A DNA stretch of 64,000 nt from Mesorhabditis belari (GCA_958450365.1 CAUEEP010000924.1:1126501-1190500), one strand, 5' to 3'. Positions 18,743 to 30,809 are shown, numbered from the stretch's first letter. Numbers and translations: made by a program. Notes: generated by a model from the sequence alone, not told the origin.

Positions 18743-20449
18743 ATGAAATCGCCAATAGATTTACTTTTTTTATGCTTTCTTTTCAAAATGATTCACGGTC
18801 ATTCACCAAAGAACGTTTACGAAAAGAGGGAATTTGGTCATCACGATTACCCAGCACCAATAACAACAACAACCACAACAATTCCAACAACCTCAACCTC
18901 AACCTCAACCTCAACCTCAACACCAAACGCAACCACATCAACCACAACCTCAACACCAAACGCAACCACACCAACCACAACCTCAACACCAAACGCAACC
19001 ACATCAACCACCACATCAACCTCAACCTCAACCTCAACGCCAAACGCAACCACATCAATCACAGCAACCTCAACCTCAACCTCAACACCAAACGCAACCA
19101 CATCAACCACATCAACCACAACATCAACCACAACGATAACCACAACACCAAACGTATGTGACTCTATCCTATCATACTTTTATGAGAGAGATGTAGTATT
19201 CAGAATGCAAAACGCTTTCAGAGCTTCGATTTTTAACAATTCTGTGACTAAATGTTCTAGAAATAAAATTTTTGCTTTATTGGTTTACTCGTGGTGTTCC
19301 TTGTTTTTGATTGATTTTGAACAGAAAAGAAATATAGAAATAGAGACGGTCTCCTAAAATTGTTTGACGCAAAGGAAAAACCCTGCTAGCAATAGTTTCG
19401 ATGTCCATTTTTCAGCCATGCCCGAATGGAGGCTCTCTTTTTCAAGGATTGTGTCTATCGGTGAGTCGCTGTTTCACTGCTTCGTATTGTCTCACGTTTG
19501 GCTTATACTAAAAATCGATGAGCAATCGGTACAGTTTAATAGTGAAAGCAAAAAAAGGCAGTGAAGTTTAAAGTTAAAGGTTAAAGTTAAAAGTTTATAG
19601 TTTATAGTTTAGTTTATAGTTTAGTTTATAGTTTATAGTTTATAGTTTGTCTATGGAAATACGGAAAGCGGTTCTTGGGACGGAAGTTGGGACTCTGTAG
19701 CGAATACTTGCCACATCACAGGCGGCCAACTTATTTCGATCTACAACGAGGAGACGCAACATATTGTTAAAGCTAAGTTGTTTACAGTTTCAAGACTCAT
19801 CTTCGATTGGGTTGGGCTAACGATATTTTAGACATAGACATGGCTAACGATATTTTAAAGTTGCTCCCGTTCGGAAACAGTCTCGTTCGAAAGTTGCTAG
19901 CAATTTGAAAGTTGCTTTGCTTTGAAGCAATTTGAAACCTTTTTTGTTTTCAAAAGGTCAATACTATTAGCTTCAAAACTTAACTTAACTTCAAAAAAAG
20001 CTGTGTTTCTCTCTCGGCCATTTTCACTAAACGGTTAAACATATTGAAAGATTTTTAGATTTCATTGAAGACGTTGATCCAGGGAGTTTTGAAGCCTACT
20101 ATTGGATTGGACTGCGTGTGAGTTATTTTACCAAAAAGGTTATTGCATCAATGCAACTAGTATGATAAAAGCGTTGGACCGTCGGGAGCTACCGGTGTAT
20201 GGCAGGATGGGAATCACGTCAAATGCGTGGACTTCAATGAAAACAAACAATACCATAATTATATCGGTTTTTTGTTATGCTTTTCCGAGTTTTTCGCTGA
20301 TGATTCCCTTTGTCTTGTGGTAAGAAATCGTTGTTTATAGAAGAGAAATTTGTACAAGATGTTTTTAGATGTACAGGACGGGAGTCTGGCGGAATTCGCC
20401 TTGCTGGGCTAAAAATAGAATAGGTGGCGTTTGCTGGCATGGAAAATAA
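18743..20449 (+). CDS. Secreted C-type lectin domain protein with Thr/Ser-rich stalk, 6 exons
   Basis: Predicted secreted protein of 297 residues. Exons 18743-19153, 19416-19460, 19646-19776, 20051-20117, 20161-20319 and 20369-20449 join with consistent phases. The first exon encodes a signal peptide (hydrophobic DLLFLCFLF) and then about 95 residues built from repeats of the TSTPNATT type, a mucin-like stalk with many potential O-glycosylation sites and N-A-T sequons. Exons 2-6 encode one C-type lectin fold: CPNGGSLF, SWDSVANTC, GGQLISIYNEE, YYWIGL, VWQDGN, a VWRNSPCW-like end and a final cysteine. No EPN or QPD calcium/sugar motif is visible, so carbohydrate binding is uncertain. Nematode C-type lectins of this architecture are often intestinal or epidermal and infection-responsive, but nothing here shows its expression. 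AATAAA overlaps the stop codon (20445-20450). Intron 2 ends in a GTTTATA tract. Confidence 0.85.
18890..19150. repeat. Coding repeat of the lectin stalk
   Basis: Units of ACCTCAACACCAAACGCAAC type encode the Thr/Ser/Asn-Ala-Thr stalk of the lectin gene. It is translated, unlike the other minisatellites here. Confidence 0.8.
19563..19646. repeat. Simple repeat GTTTATA in lectin intron 2
   Basis: GTTAAA and then GTTTATA units run directly into the acceptor of exon 3 at 19645. Confidence 0.7.
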
Positions 20450-20639
20450 ACTTTTTGATGAAATTATTTAAAGCAAAGCGATTTATTATTTAAGAAAAGC
20501 GATGCACAAATGACAGAGCCATCCGCTCGTACTTTGCAGTTGCCTACGAGATGATTCTCTTCTCTCCTCTTCATTTGCCTCGTGTGAGGAATTTCTTTTC
20601 GACGATGAGGTTGACTTTTGGCAGAGCCCAGTCTTCTGC

Positions 20640-20830
20640 AGCCTATTCCCTATTCCCAGTACTGTCAGTACAGAGTGCGTCATCACCGTAAAAACTCTAA
20701 TAGAATCAAGCATCAAGCATTTGACGAAGGCGTCAACTGTGGCACGCAAGTAGGCAACACCAAGCTCATCCCATGCTTTAAGGAGCGCTTTCTTTAACGA
20801 GTCAACTGTTCGATGTGGCTAGCACACGCC
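20640..20830 (-). pseudogene. Second mariner-like transposase C-terminal remnant
   Basis: On the minus strand the frame reads DSLKKALLKAWDEL then AYLRATVDAFVKCL, the typical C-terminal tail of mariner-like transposases and clearly related to the remnant at 2545-2945. Upstream conserved blocks are missing. A short segment encoding SIRVF occurs twice (near 20695 and 20925), suggesting a local rearrangement. It lies just downstream of the C-type lectin gene. Confidence 0.6.
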
Positions 20831-21188
20831 TTAGCTTCTAGGCTAAGAAATTCTCATTTGGCGTGACATGAGCCGGACAGATCGTTCGGGGGTTACGACG
20901 CAACTTCGCACGACCATAAAAACTCTAATAGAACTGCGGAAAAGCGTTAAGTTGCGTAGTTTTTGCCTTTTAGCCCAAATTTGACGTGTCAGCGAGGTCT
21001 GATTTGTCGAAATTCGGAATCTACGCATACGATTCCCGTATATGGAAATATTTTCGAAGCTCTACGGCCTTGCCTAAGGCCTTTTCCAGCAAAAAAAAGG
21101 TGCGCAAATGTCCAGATGCGCAAAAAAAAGGTCGCATTTGTCCCACCCCCGAATTTCGCGTCTTTTTTTCATTGATACGAAAGAGATA

Positions 21189-21371
21189 CACTGTGGTGCA
21201 AAAGTCTTGTCCCACTTACTTTTCCGAAACATTATGTCAAAATTCTAAAATTTTTCGAAAACTTAGGGTTCAGAAAAACCCTTTTACTTAAAAATTTTTT
21301 TCGAGAATTTTTAGAATATTGTGCAAAATGTTTCAGAAAAGTAAGTGGGACAAGACTTTTACACCACAGTG
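21189..21371. mobile_element. Tc1/mariner-type MITE with TA target site
   Basis: 183 bp starting CACTGTGGTGCAAAAGTCTT (then GTCCCACTTACTTTTC) and ending with its near-inverse (a single mismatch in GTGCAAAA/GTGTAAAA). It is flanked on both sides by TA (21187-21188 and 21372-21373), the classic Tc1/mariner duplication. Confidence 0.8.
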
Positions 21372-21751
21372 TACACTTGTAAATAGAATAAAGCTATTGT
21401 TTTCAAGTTGATTGGTCAGATTGCACGTCAATTTGGGAAAAAGTTTGTCGATTGTGATCAGATATCACGATCAATTAAGGAGAAAGCATCTCCACCCGGA
21501 TAAAAGATTGGAGAGGAAACCAGGCGTAATATCACCTTTACCACTTTTTTTACTTCATTTCACACTTTTCACTCTTCCAGTGTATTGATGAAGGTATTTT
21601 GTACAAATAAATTGAAAACTTTACTTTATCTCAGATAACAAAAAATTAACAGACGATTGCAAACAGGTGAATAACAAAAAAATTAAAGCACAAAACATTC
21701 TTAGAAAAAAAATAAAATAAACTCGTCAACGTGAAATTTTTTAGTTTTTAT

Positions 21752-24272
21752 TTACTTGACAATCAAATACTGCAACCAAGAAGACCAGCACGCCCGCGTA
21801 CGATCGGTGAATGAAGCAATCGAAAAATCCACATGCTGCTTCTGAAAAACAAAACGTTTATCTATGTTATACAATAGTTCAGTCACAAAGTCGAGTAAAC
21901 CTGATGATTTAGTAAATGTAAGTTTAAAAGTAGCTATGTTGTAACTCAAATAACTCAAGTGGTTTGAGGGATCGTGAATTATGTGATCTCTAGGTTTATC
22001 AGCATAGTAATACCTAGTTTTAAAAAGTTACCTTTCTTATCGTTTATCTTCCACTTGTAGAATTTGGCATGCCTTGCCGCATATCGTGGAGCAAATTCGC
22101 TATCCGGAATCGGTGTTGCAATTGGATCGGCTCGCCACTCCTTGTTGAGATGACTCAGGCTGCAGAATCCATACTAAGTAATATCAGTACACAGTTTTAT
22201 ATCTGATCAATTCTATACCACTGTTTAGCGCTTACTATTCGTTTGCTAAGGGTTATTAACTCAAAGTCTTTACCTGAAATTCGGTTTGATGTCCGTATGC
22301 ATTCGGGTCAACGATCTGTGAATACGCCTCGAATTCCTCGCTCGAATCTATGCTTTTAATGCCACGAATCTTCTCGATGCGGTTCTAAATGAATTTAATT
22401 ACACCCCAATGCTTAATAAACAAACTCTAATCCGGTCTTTCTCGTCTCTTGTCGCATGTTGAATAAAAACGAGTTGTCCGAAAAAACGATCCCTCAGCGC
22501 AAATTCCTCGATGAATACCTTAAAAGAAATATGAAAGCTTTTAAAGTTTATTTAGCATAGCGGCTGCCTACCATTTCATTTTAGCTCAAGTCTATCAGCA
22601 CATTACCCACTTAATGCTAAATAGTTATATTAAATTGTAAAAACTCACTTCTGCAAACGCGTCAAAAAATTCCGGCAAAGTTGTGTGTAGCGATATTTTG
22701 TCAAACTTTTTCGCCCAGAAAAGATCGATGGAGAATAAAGGAGACTTGAATAACTCGGCCGAGCTGAGATTTTGAAACTAAATATGATCCATTTCAAGGT
22801 CTAAACCAAATACACAAACCCTTGGAGTGTTGAAAAAGTTCAAAGATTCAGGCATGTCGGGCTAAGGAGAAATATTAAAGGTACGAGCGTGTTTAGATAA
22901 AGCTTAAAGCAGATTTAAGTTCAAAAATCAATCTTTAGTTAAACATTCGAATCAAAATCAACTTACAACATTTATGTGCAAGTTCTCCATCGTAAAAGTA
23001 TTCGATACGTTGAAAAAATGTTTGATCAACTCAAATGACTCAGCGACGAACGTACAATGTCGCAGCGATGTTCCATTTTGGACGCACTTTGAAATCTAAA
23101 AGTTCACTTTACCACATAATGTACTTGGAATAAACTCACATCTTGCAGCACGCGGTGCTGCCCTGCAGGCAAAATTTCTTGGAGATCACTCTTCGTGTTC
23201 TTCATGTATTCCTTCCATAGTCTGTCTCGCAAGCTTGAGTCAACGTAGTCAATCTGAAAAAAGAAATCTTTCGTCATCTTTCGAAAAGACTATCCCCCAC
23301 ATCAAGGCGACCGAGCTCAAAGCGCAAATGTCCGATTTCATTGACCATGCTGAAGAAGTGCGGAAGGAACTTGTACGGCAACTGATATCGCGCTCTAAAG
23401 CTTATTAATCAGCAGTGTAGACTAAAAGCTTAACGTTTCTCAAATACATTGTCTGTCTAATTTAGACATACCATCTAGCTAATCTTTTAAGTGATTTCAA
23501 AGCAGAGTACTCTATAGTATTCTTTAATAAGATTCATAAGTCATTAAGTACTAATTTAAACTAAAATAACTCATACCCGCTATGTAGATGGTAGAGTTGA
23601 TCACCTTCAATCACCATTTTGTCTTCCTCCGTACTGATGACGATGAAATAATTCTCCACGTAAAACTAAAAAGAAAGTAATTAAATTTGTTAGTTTAAGA
23701 ACTCTAGTTTAGTTCCAGGTTTTACAGCCATAAAACTTTCGAGGTTTAGCAAAATCAGCGTGATTGCTGAAAGAATTCAAACATCTACAGAGGGTGTCAA
23801 AGCACAAATTATCTATCCATATCTATTCATCTTGAAAAATAAAAATCACCGCTGATGAATCATCGATAACAACCGATTCGGCCCGAATCAAGATGTCGAC
23901 AACCTTAGGGAGCACGCCGATTCTACTGACGAGTTTTCTAAATAAAAGATATTTTATGATTCACTCTAACAAACAATGTTTATTATAACATGGTAATGGG
24001 GCTTTGAATTTTTAGACCTTACTCTTGAGGAGCTTGCTAATGCCACCATTAGCAAGCTCCTCAAGAGTAAGGTCTAAAAATTCGACGTAGTTTCGACAAT
24101 TTTACCAAATACTTTTCAAAAGTTGTACAAATCCGCAAAGACTTTCATAAAGTACATAAAAAGTTGAAACATACTCGTTTTCCTTTGATAAAGACGCAAA
24201 AGTAAGCTTGTCAATAAATGACAACTTTTTCACAACGTCGCTTTTTATTTTTTCTGACTGGTCGTTGAGCAT
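21752..24272 (-). CDS. F-box-like nematode protein, 12 exons
   Basis: Predicted 425-residue protein on the minus strand. Exons in transcription order: 24272-24175, 23937-23850, 23665-23577, 23394-23301, 23253-23140, 23095-22967, 22861-22820, 22777-22649, 22518-22426, 22384-22274, 22173-22032, 21900-21752. All phases match and the lengths sum to a clean reading frame. The start is the first ATG in exon 1; an upstream exon is possible because an acceptor-like TTTTAG precedes it. Residues about 7-45 (VVKKLSFIDKL, LVSRIGVLPKVV) resemble the nematode F-box pattern, in which a KLSFKDRL-like stretch is followed by LVS. The rest (for example RLWKEYMKN, LFKSPLFSIDLFW, RDRFFGQLVFIQHATR) is not a family I can name but could be an F-box-associated region. 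If the F-box reading is right it would be a substrate adaptor of an SCF ubiquitin ligase. AATAAA overlaps the stop. The coding region is certain; the family label is less so. Confidence 0.72.
24006..24083. repeat. Perfect 37-bp inverted repeat with 4-nt loop in F-box gene intron 1
   Basis: 24006-24042 (GAATTTTTAGACCTTACTCT...) is the exact complement of 24047-24083 with loop CCAC. It lies in the intron between exons 1 and 2 of the minus-strand gene. Confidence 0.85.
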
Positions 24273-24381
24273 CAAATGGCCTAAAATAAGAAATGTTAAG
24301 AGCGAAATTAACCGATTAAAAGAGAAAACGAATCGAATGCGCTTAAAATAAAGCTAGTTAAGTAAATAATTAAATTTGACA

Positions 24382-24650
24382 TACCGTAAATACTGTAATA
24401 GTACCCCACCGCCCTCGTACAGTCACGTAGTCGCAAAAGTTTTTTAGTATTTCATTTTTTTCAAAGCGCCCGTACTTTCAAAAAATGCGTCTTTGGTATC
24501 AAAAAATAGCCCTGAATTTCAGCTATTTTTTGATACCTAAGCGCGCATTGTAGCATAAACCAGTGTCGAGAAAAACGCCTTCAAAGCTAGACTACGCAAC
24601 ACTCTGCACCGTCATTATGGGCGTGGGGTACTATTACAGTATTTACGGTT
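24382..24650. mobile_element. MITE family Z, full copy
   Basis: Inverted ends TACCGTAAATACTGTAATAG plus TACCCCA and complement. Inside is a 15-bp-stem hairpin (GGTATCAAAAAATAG, inverted). Confidence 0.65.
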
Positions 24651-24879
24651 TGTAAACTAGCTAAATAGCCAGTTTACATGGCTAAATAGATTCAAAAGCT
24701 AGCGGTAAAAACTGGTGGAAAAACTGGTAACAAAGTCGACTGCAATTGTTGATCGACTAACAAATTGGGCAGCAATAACGACTTTGTGGATTTGGAATGA
24801 CGGCGAGATGAACTAGGCGTTTTCCTGGAGCGAATCCATCTCCGCAACGGAAGAGCTGAAATTTGACTTTATATTTGTT

Positions 24880-25033
24880 TTGGTATCAAAAATAGCATTC
24901 AGGGCTATTTTTTGATACCTAAGCGCGCATTGTAACATAAACCAGTGTCGAGAAAAACTCGTTCAAAGCTAGACTACGCAACACTCCGCACCGTCATTAT
25001 GGGGGTGGGGTACTATTACAGTATTTACGGTAA
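24880..25033. mobile_element. MITE family Z, partial copy
   Basis: Repeats the right half of 24382-24650 (TTTTTGATACCTAAGCGCGC, CAGTGTCGAGAAAAAC, GTGGGGTACTATTACAGTAT, TTACGGTA) with few differences. The right terminus alone also occurs at 12412-12442. Confidence 0.6.
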
Positions 25034-26792
25034 ATAGACCGCAAAAGCAGTCATTTTTGTATCACCGATTGGGCTTTTTACTCTCTATATCGATATTATG
25101 CCATTTTCAGATCCGGTGAAGGCGGCAAAATAGCGAGCAAAAACTCAAAAAGAATATAAATGGTCAATCAGAGTTGGTTGGAACCCGTGTTGAAAAGCGC
25201 AAATTTGGCGCAAATGATAGGTGGCGCGAAAATTGGCGCAAATAATTTGGCACTTTTGCTAGCACCTCAAAAGAACCGACCCATCAGCCAGAAAAGTTTG
25301 CGAAAAATGAAATTTTCCTTCTCACTTTCATTAAATACCCATAAAAAAAATACATTTATTGAAAAGCTAGTGAATTGAAGAAAACTAGTTACCTAGTTAG
25401 GTAATTCAAAAAAGCTAGTCAATAGCATTAAACCTCTGAGTTCTTAAACAACTTCTACAAATCAATTTCTAGATCAATTTCTAGATGTGCCAACTTCTCA
25501 AGTTTTAAAGCCTAACCCTAATTCGATATTGTGACACTAGTCGATTCAGGTAAGTGCTTTTGACACCTCGTGGGAGACTCCCAGTCATCACATTGCGCTC
25601 ATTTTAGTCACAGAAAGGGAGCCGATTCCAAAAAAAGGGGTGCTAATGTCGTTCCGTTCTTTGTCTTTTCTATTTCTATCACTTACGCAACTTTTACGGT
25701 CCTTTTGTACTTTGGCCATATCTGGATATGACATGCATCCCATTCATTTTGTCCGAGTCATACTGTTTCCCCTTTTTTTTGATACTTTAAAGGGCATCCG
25801 TGCATCCGTTTCTTTTGTCTTTTGCAATAGTCTAGTTGTCGCTTTCTTTTGTGGCGCAATTGTTGTTTTTGTTAAGAGAAAAAGGCGAGAGTTTATACAG
25901 CTGAGAAATTAGTGAAAGGAGTACGGTAGGATTCGAGTTATGGTTTACCCAGTGAGCAGATTTAGGTGTACTTTGTGTTTTAAAATTGCGAACACATTCT
26001 TTTTGGTACACTCAATTCTCCATTCTTCGTTTAATGTTCAAGAAAAACTAGAGAATTGAGTTTAGTGGAAAGTGCTTTCCATATTCCACAGAAGAAGGGG
26101 AATTTTAGATTATTGTAGTTTGAGATTAATAAACAAGATCTGTTTAAGTGGTTAAGCTTGATCGATTTCAATGAACTCGAACGAACAGGAAGTCCCGGGA
26201 TCGCTCCCAGTTTAGCTGCTGTTTAAGTAACCAAGAAAGACAAACAGACACCGGTAATCAGCTAAGTCGCTCACCGTTCTTTCCCCTTTACTGTTTCTAA
26301 AATGGAAGCCTCTTATACTAGACAGGGATGCCAGATCGCGAGTGATTACCGCACAAAGAACACCTCGCCACTCGTTTATATAGGATTTTCTTGCTTTTTG
26401 CTTGCTTGCTTTTTAAATGGCTTCAAAAGAAGATATTTAGCTGTAAATTTGTACCCGTGGGTTTTCGGAGTCGGGGAATCGATTAAAGTTATTCATTTTA
26501 TTGAGTTGCGAACGTGAAACGTCAGAAAAGCTGTTTACTCAGCGAGAAACAGTATTCGATGAACATTTTTCTATTTCAAGATTAAATCCCTTTCCCCATT
26601 TAGTCACTAAACGTTACACATTGTCGAGTGACTGTCAAGTGGAATGTAGAAGAGAAAAGAAAAGCGATGTCGATTGATTAACATAAGGTTGAAGCAATAT
26701 GTGAAGGGGATTTCCCCAGATGGTCTCTTCTCTCGGCACTTCATCAACCCCTTCACTCTGTCCGTTTTCCAGTTAACACCCCGAACACAGCT
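25034..26792. other. Intergenic; one weak ORF candidate
   Basis: A frame from about 25525, spliced or read from 25609 to 25912, gives a 90-residue hydrophobic peptide ending in a transmembrane-like VVAFFCGAIVVFV and basic KRKRR tail. There is a GTAAGT donor at 25551 and an acceptor at 25608. It matches nothing I recognise and could be chance. The rest shows no gene; 26127-26212 has weak A/B-box-like sequence. Confidence 0.3.
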
Positions 26793-28012
26793 CAAGTACC
26801 CGTCAAGAAATATTGTTAGAATCTAGCAATCGACATCTTGATCAGGTTTAAAGCTTGATTTGTGCTTGAAATTCTGATCGCAATGGGAGAGCATAACCAG
26901 GAGGACACAGAAGAATTTCAGAAGCAAAAGATCAGAAGCAAAAGCTCTTCTAATCATAAATTTCTTTGTTTAAAACTCAAAGTTTTGTTGAGAAAAAGCT
27001 TTATAAACCTTTAAATTTATAAATTTATGGTTTATAAAGCTTTAATTTAAAAACCTTGCCTAAATTCTTGTGAAATATAGTTTTCGCAATTCCAGAAACT
27101 TTACAAATCCAACATTCTTTCGATTTTTCATGTCTTTGGATGTCAGGATGTCATACGTATTAATCATACGAAAATTCAACTAAATTAGAGCTTGACACTT
27201 TAGTTTTTTTAGTTTATCTCTTAATGCTTTTTCTCATCTTAATGCGAAGCCAATAAATGCTCTTTGTATCCAGAAAGTCCAGAAAGTCTTGTCCGTTTTT
27301 TAAAACGTTATTTTAAAACAAATAATAAACCAATCAATCTATAGTTCGTTTTATCAGAAACTCCTATTATTTATTTATAAATTGTCCTTTAAGAATTTCT
27401 GAAAAGCTTGAGTTAGTTCATTTTTTTAAAGCTTTAAAGTCGAGGAGTCAAAAACGATGAAACACAAACGTTTTTAAGCACTTTTTTTCAAAACAGAAAC
27501 CTATTTTGGCTTTGATAGTAACTTTTTTAACCCGTAACAAGTACCCGTCAAGAAATATTGTTAGAATCTAGCAATCGACATCTTGATTAGGTTTAAAGCT
27601 TGATTTGTGCTTGAAATTCTGATCGCAATGGGAGAGCATAACCAGGAGGACACAGAAGAATTTCAGAAGCAAAAGATCAGAAGCAAAAGCTCTTCTAATC
27701 ATAAATTTCTTTGTTTAAAACTCAAAGTTTTGTTGAGAAAAAGCTTTATAAACTTTTAAATTTATAAATTTATGGTTTATAAAGCTTTAATTTAAAAAAC
27801 GTGTCTAAATTCTTGTAAAAACCGTGCCTAAATTCTAAATATAGTTTTCGCAATTCCAGAAACTTTACAAATCCAACATTCTTTTGATTTTTCATGTTTT
27901 TAAATATCTTTGATCACTTTAAAGATAAATTTTATCCAATTGAATCCATTGAAAAGGCAATATTAGTTAAAAATAGGCGATTTTCTTTATCACATCGTGA
28001 AAAATGCACTTT
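26793..28012. repeat. Tandem duplication of a ~350-bp block (26793 and 27538)
   Basis: CAAGTACCCGTCAAGAAATA through AATCCAACATTCTTT occurs at 26793-27139 and again at 27538-27900, nearly identical. The second copy continues through AATATCTTTGATCACTTTAA to 28012, a part that recurs at 29105-29222. No coding sense found. Confidence 0.75.
27385..27535. repeat. Dispersed 150-bp repeat, copy 1
   Basis: CCTTTAAGAATTTCTGAAAA through TTTTGGCTTTGATAGTAACT recurs at 30818-30966 with only isolated changes. Confidence 0.75.
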
Positions 28013-28025
28013 GGATGTCATACAG

Positions 28026-28096
28026 GGGCCCTCATGGTGTATTGGTTAAGTTCTCACTTCCAAACTGAGGGTGTGGGGTTCGGCCCCCCTAGGGTT
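28026..28096 (+). tRNA. tRNA-like sequence (CCA loop), probable pseudogene
   Basis: GCCCTCATGGTGTATTGGTT (A box), an anticodon arm with loop TTCCAAA and B box GGGGTTCGGCCCC. The stem around the loop has one mismatch and the acceptor ends do not pair well. It belongs with the elements at 62875 and 63070. Confidence 0.35.
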
Positions 28097-28584
28097 CTCA
28101 TTACCCTAAAGGAACCCCTTTTTGCGCCCACACTAGAGGTTTCTTCTCTAGAGCTTTGACTAGAGATCCCTTCTCTTGAAAAGCGGAGTTATAAACTTTT
28201 CCACTGTGGTTGGCCCAATTCATGGCCATGAGTTTATTAAATCAAAAGGCCTATCTTCTTTATCTATCTTCTTTGATGTCCCCGCCTCCACATACGTCCG
28301 AGTAAATATATCTCGATACTTTTTCTCTATTTATCTTAATGTTGAAATGCCTAAATTTAAAGTGTTCCTAAAATGCCTGCACTTATGCGATAAACTACTG
28401 ACATTTAGTTTACATAGTCACCCGATTTAAGTATCAATTCATGAATATAAAAGCCTAATCAATCATACGAAAATCCGATCTGATTCAATGCAAACTAACA
28501 GTAGTTTTAGAAAAGATATGCATTTTAGAAAACGCATTACTCAAAAGGAACACACTTTATTGGATAACATTGAATTTTCTTCTG

Positions 28585-29225
28585 TTCATAAATTTCTTTG
28601 TTTAAAACTCAAAGCTTTGTTGAGAAAAAGCTTTATAAACTTTTAAATTGATAAATTTATGGTTTATAAAGCTTTAATTTAAAAACCGTGCCTAAATTCT
28701 TGTCAAAATATAGTTTTCGCAATTGGTTTCGCAATTTCGCAATTGGGTATTCAGTCTAGAATAACTTATTCAGTCTACATTAGCTGGATTACGGTATTTG
28801 GTGTAGATTGGGTATTCAGTCTAGATTAGCTCGATTACAGTATTGAGTAATTAAAAATTAAAATTAAAAGGTAATTAAAAACGTAAAAATGCAACAAACT
28901 CAGAGATTTGATTGCAGGTGCTTAACTCACTACGATCGTCCGAAGAAGTTGTATTGCAACTATCTAAAAGGGTCCATTTAAAGGGCCCGTTTAAAGGGTC
29001 CATTCAAATTCTACTAACCAGTTGCATTGATCATCGTGCGCACCGTGTTCCCGAAAAGCACTTTCGCAATTCCAGAAACTTTACAAATCCAACATTTTTT
29101 CGATTTTTCATGTCTTTAAATATCTTTGATCACTTTAAAGATAAATTTTATCCAATTGAATCCATTGAAAAAGCAATATTAGTTAAAAATAGGCGATTTT
29201 CTTTATCACATTGTGAAAAATGCAA
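28585..29225. repeat. Further pieces of the 26.8-28 kb block
   Basis: 28585-28722 repeats the ATAAATTTCTTTGTTTAAAA to TATAGTTTTCGCAATT part. 29062-29225 repeats the CGCAATTCCAGAAACTTTAC to TATCACATTGTGAAAAATGC part. A different 150-bp stretch with TATTCAGTCTAGAT pairs lies between. Confidence 0.65.
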
Positions 29226-29471
29226 CTTTATGCTTAAAAGCAGAGTTTTGAATACATTTTATGGCTAAATGCATACAATTCCTCTCGATGATTGCAATTC
29301 TGACAAACATAGCCGATTCTTGGCCCCCGAATTTCTCTAATTCCTTCAAAAATTGGGTAATTTATTGCCCTAGACAAAGAGAAGGCAAAAAAGAAGTTTT
29401 TGCCTCTTTTTTTTTGCATGAATTTTGAATGAGAAATGGGGGGAATATTGCGTAAGCGATCATCGGGATTT

Positions 29472-29608
29472 TCTCTCTTTCACTCTTCTCTTTTCTCTTG
29501 GCCATTGGGTTCTCTTTTCTCTTGGCCATTGGGTTCTCTTTTCTCTTGGCCATTGGATTCTCTTTTCTCTTGGCCATTGGGTTCTCTTTTCTTCTCTTTT
29601 CTCTTGGG
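29472..29608. repeat. Minisatellite, 24-bp unit TCTCTTTTCTCTTGGCCATT
   Basis: About five units ending GGGT; pyrimidine-rich. Confidence 0.85.
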
Positions 29609-30354
29609 TCCTCCACTTGACAGGTCATCTATTAGGTAATTCAAAATGAAGAGCCCTAAAAAACCCCTAAAATGATGTTCGTAGATCTTTCAATGTTCGT
29701 AGCTTTTAATAATTTATTGGATTAAGCTTCCCAGAAAGTCTTTTCGCTCATTTACATGTTTCCTTTTTGAGAAATAAAAAAAATCACTAATTTACCCATG
29801 GCTTTTGCCGAATAAAAAGTGTTTATTGGTCAATTTTGCATCTTTTTTTAAAGCATTCATCTTTTTCATCTTCCGTGTCAATCACTTTCAAGGAAATGAA
29901 ACGAGGAAATGAATGAATCTTTCAAGAGTGAATCGAGGCTTTTAAAAGCAGCGAAAGCACGTGTTTTTAACCCGATTTTGAAAAAATAAAGAGTGAAAAC
30001 CTCTAAAAACCTTTACCGAAGAAATTGGCTGAATGAATTTCTCTAAATTTTGTCTATATACCAAATTTTGTCTATATCTTTTTATGCTCGATCTACTGAA
30101 CCGATCTATTGACACGAAGAAAGAATTCTTTTAGCTAAAGTGTCTAAAAAGATGCATCGAATCACCGAATCATAAATAGAATCAAGCAATCAATCGGTTC
30201 AGTGTTTCAAAGCCAAACGAATGGAATACATGTTATGTTCTCTATTCCACCTACTTAAAAGTTCTGTTACTTGAGTTTGGTCCAGTTTTAGTGTAACTTT
30301 CTCAGCTAACTCTAACAGAACGTTTAGATCATTCTGTCTATTTTTTTGCTATTG

Positions 30355-30582
30355 ATTGCTAGCCGCTAGATTATGGAACTTGCTCCCAAACGACATACGA
30401 GAAATTCAGTCGCTTTTCATATTCAAGAAACGTATCGATGCTTTAGATCTAGTGGCTCTTTGCCGTAAGTAATTGGCTTATTGATTTCAGTATGTATTGT
30501 ATGATTAAGTATCACTGTGCATTTCTCTATGATTTCTTTCACTTTATCGTTTGAATAAAGTATTATTATTATTATTATTATT
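30355..30582 (+). mobile_element. 5'-truncated non-LTR retrotransposon (LINE) 3' end
   Basis: A short open frame (30365-30472) reads RLWNLLPNDIREIQS then FKKRIDAL and stops, matching the C-terminal tail of CR1/jockey-like LINE ORF2 proteins (pattern: LWNSLP, ELR, FKR). It is followed by about 80 bases of 3' UTR and an (ATT)n tail at 30558-30582, the kind of microsatellite 3' end that such LINEs carry. No reverse transcriptase motifs are present upstream, so this is a dead 5'-truncated copy. Confidence 0.6.
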
Positions 30583-30670
30583 GATTTTTTGCTTTGATCT
30601 CTTCTGTAAACTGATTCAAAGTTTGATCGAATTTCTGTAAACTGTGATCGTTACGCAATCATTCATTGTG

Positions 30671-30809
30671 TTCGTTTATTAGCTGTTCGTTTATTAGCTG
30701 TTCGTTTATTAGCTGTTCGTTTATTAGCTGTTCGTTTATTAGCTGTTCGTTTATTAGCTGTTCGTTTATTAGCTGTTCGTTTATTAGCTGTTCGTTTATT
30801 AGCTGTTCG
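30671..30809. repeat. Minisatellite, 15-bp unit TTCGTTTATTAGCTG
   Basis: Nine identical units plus a partial one; the lack of divergence suggests recent expansion. Confidence 0.9.

Noticed and set aside
26127..26212. Weak tRNA-like sequence with TTTAAGTGGTTAAGC and GGGATCGCTCCC
   Set aside because: Box matches are poor and no arm folds; kept out of the feature list.
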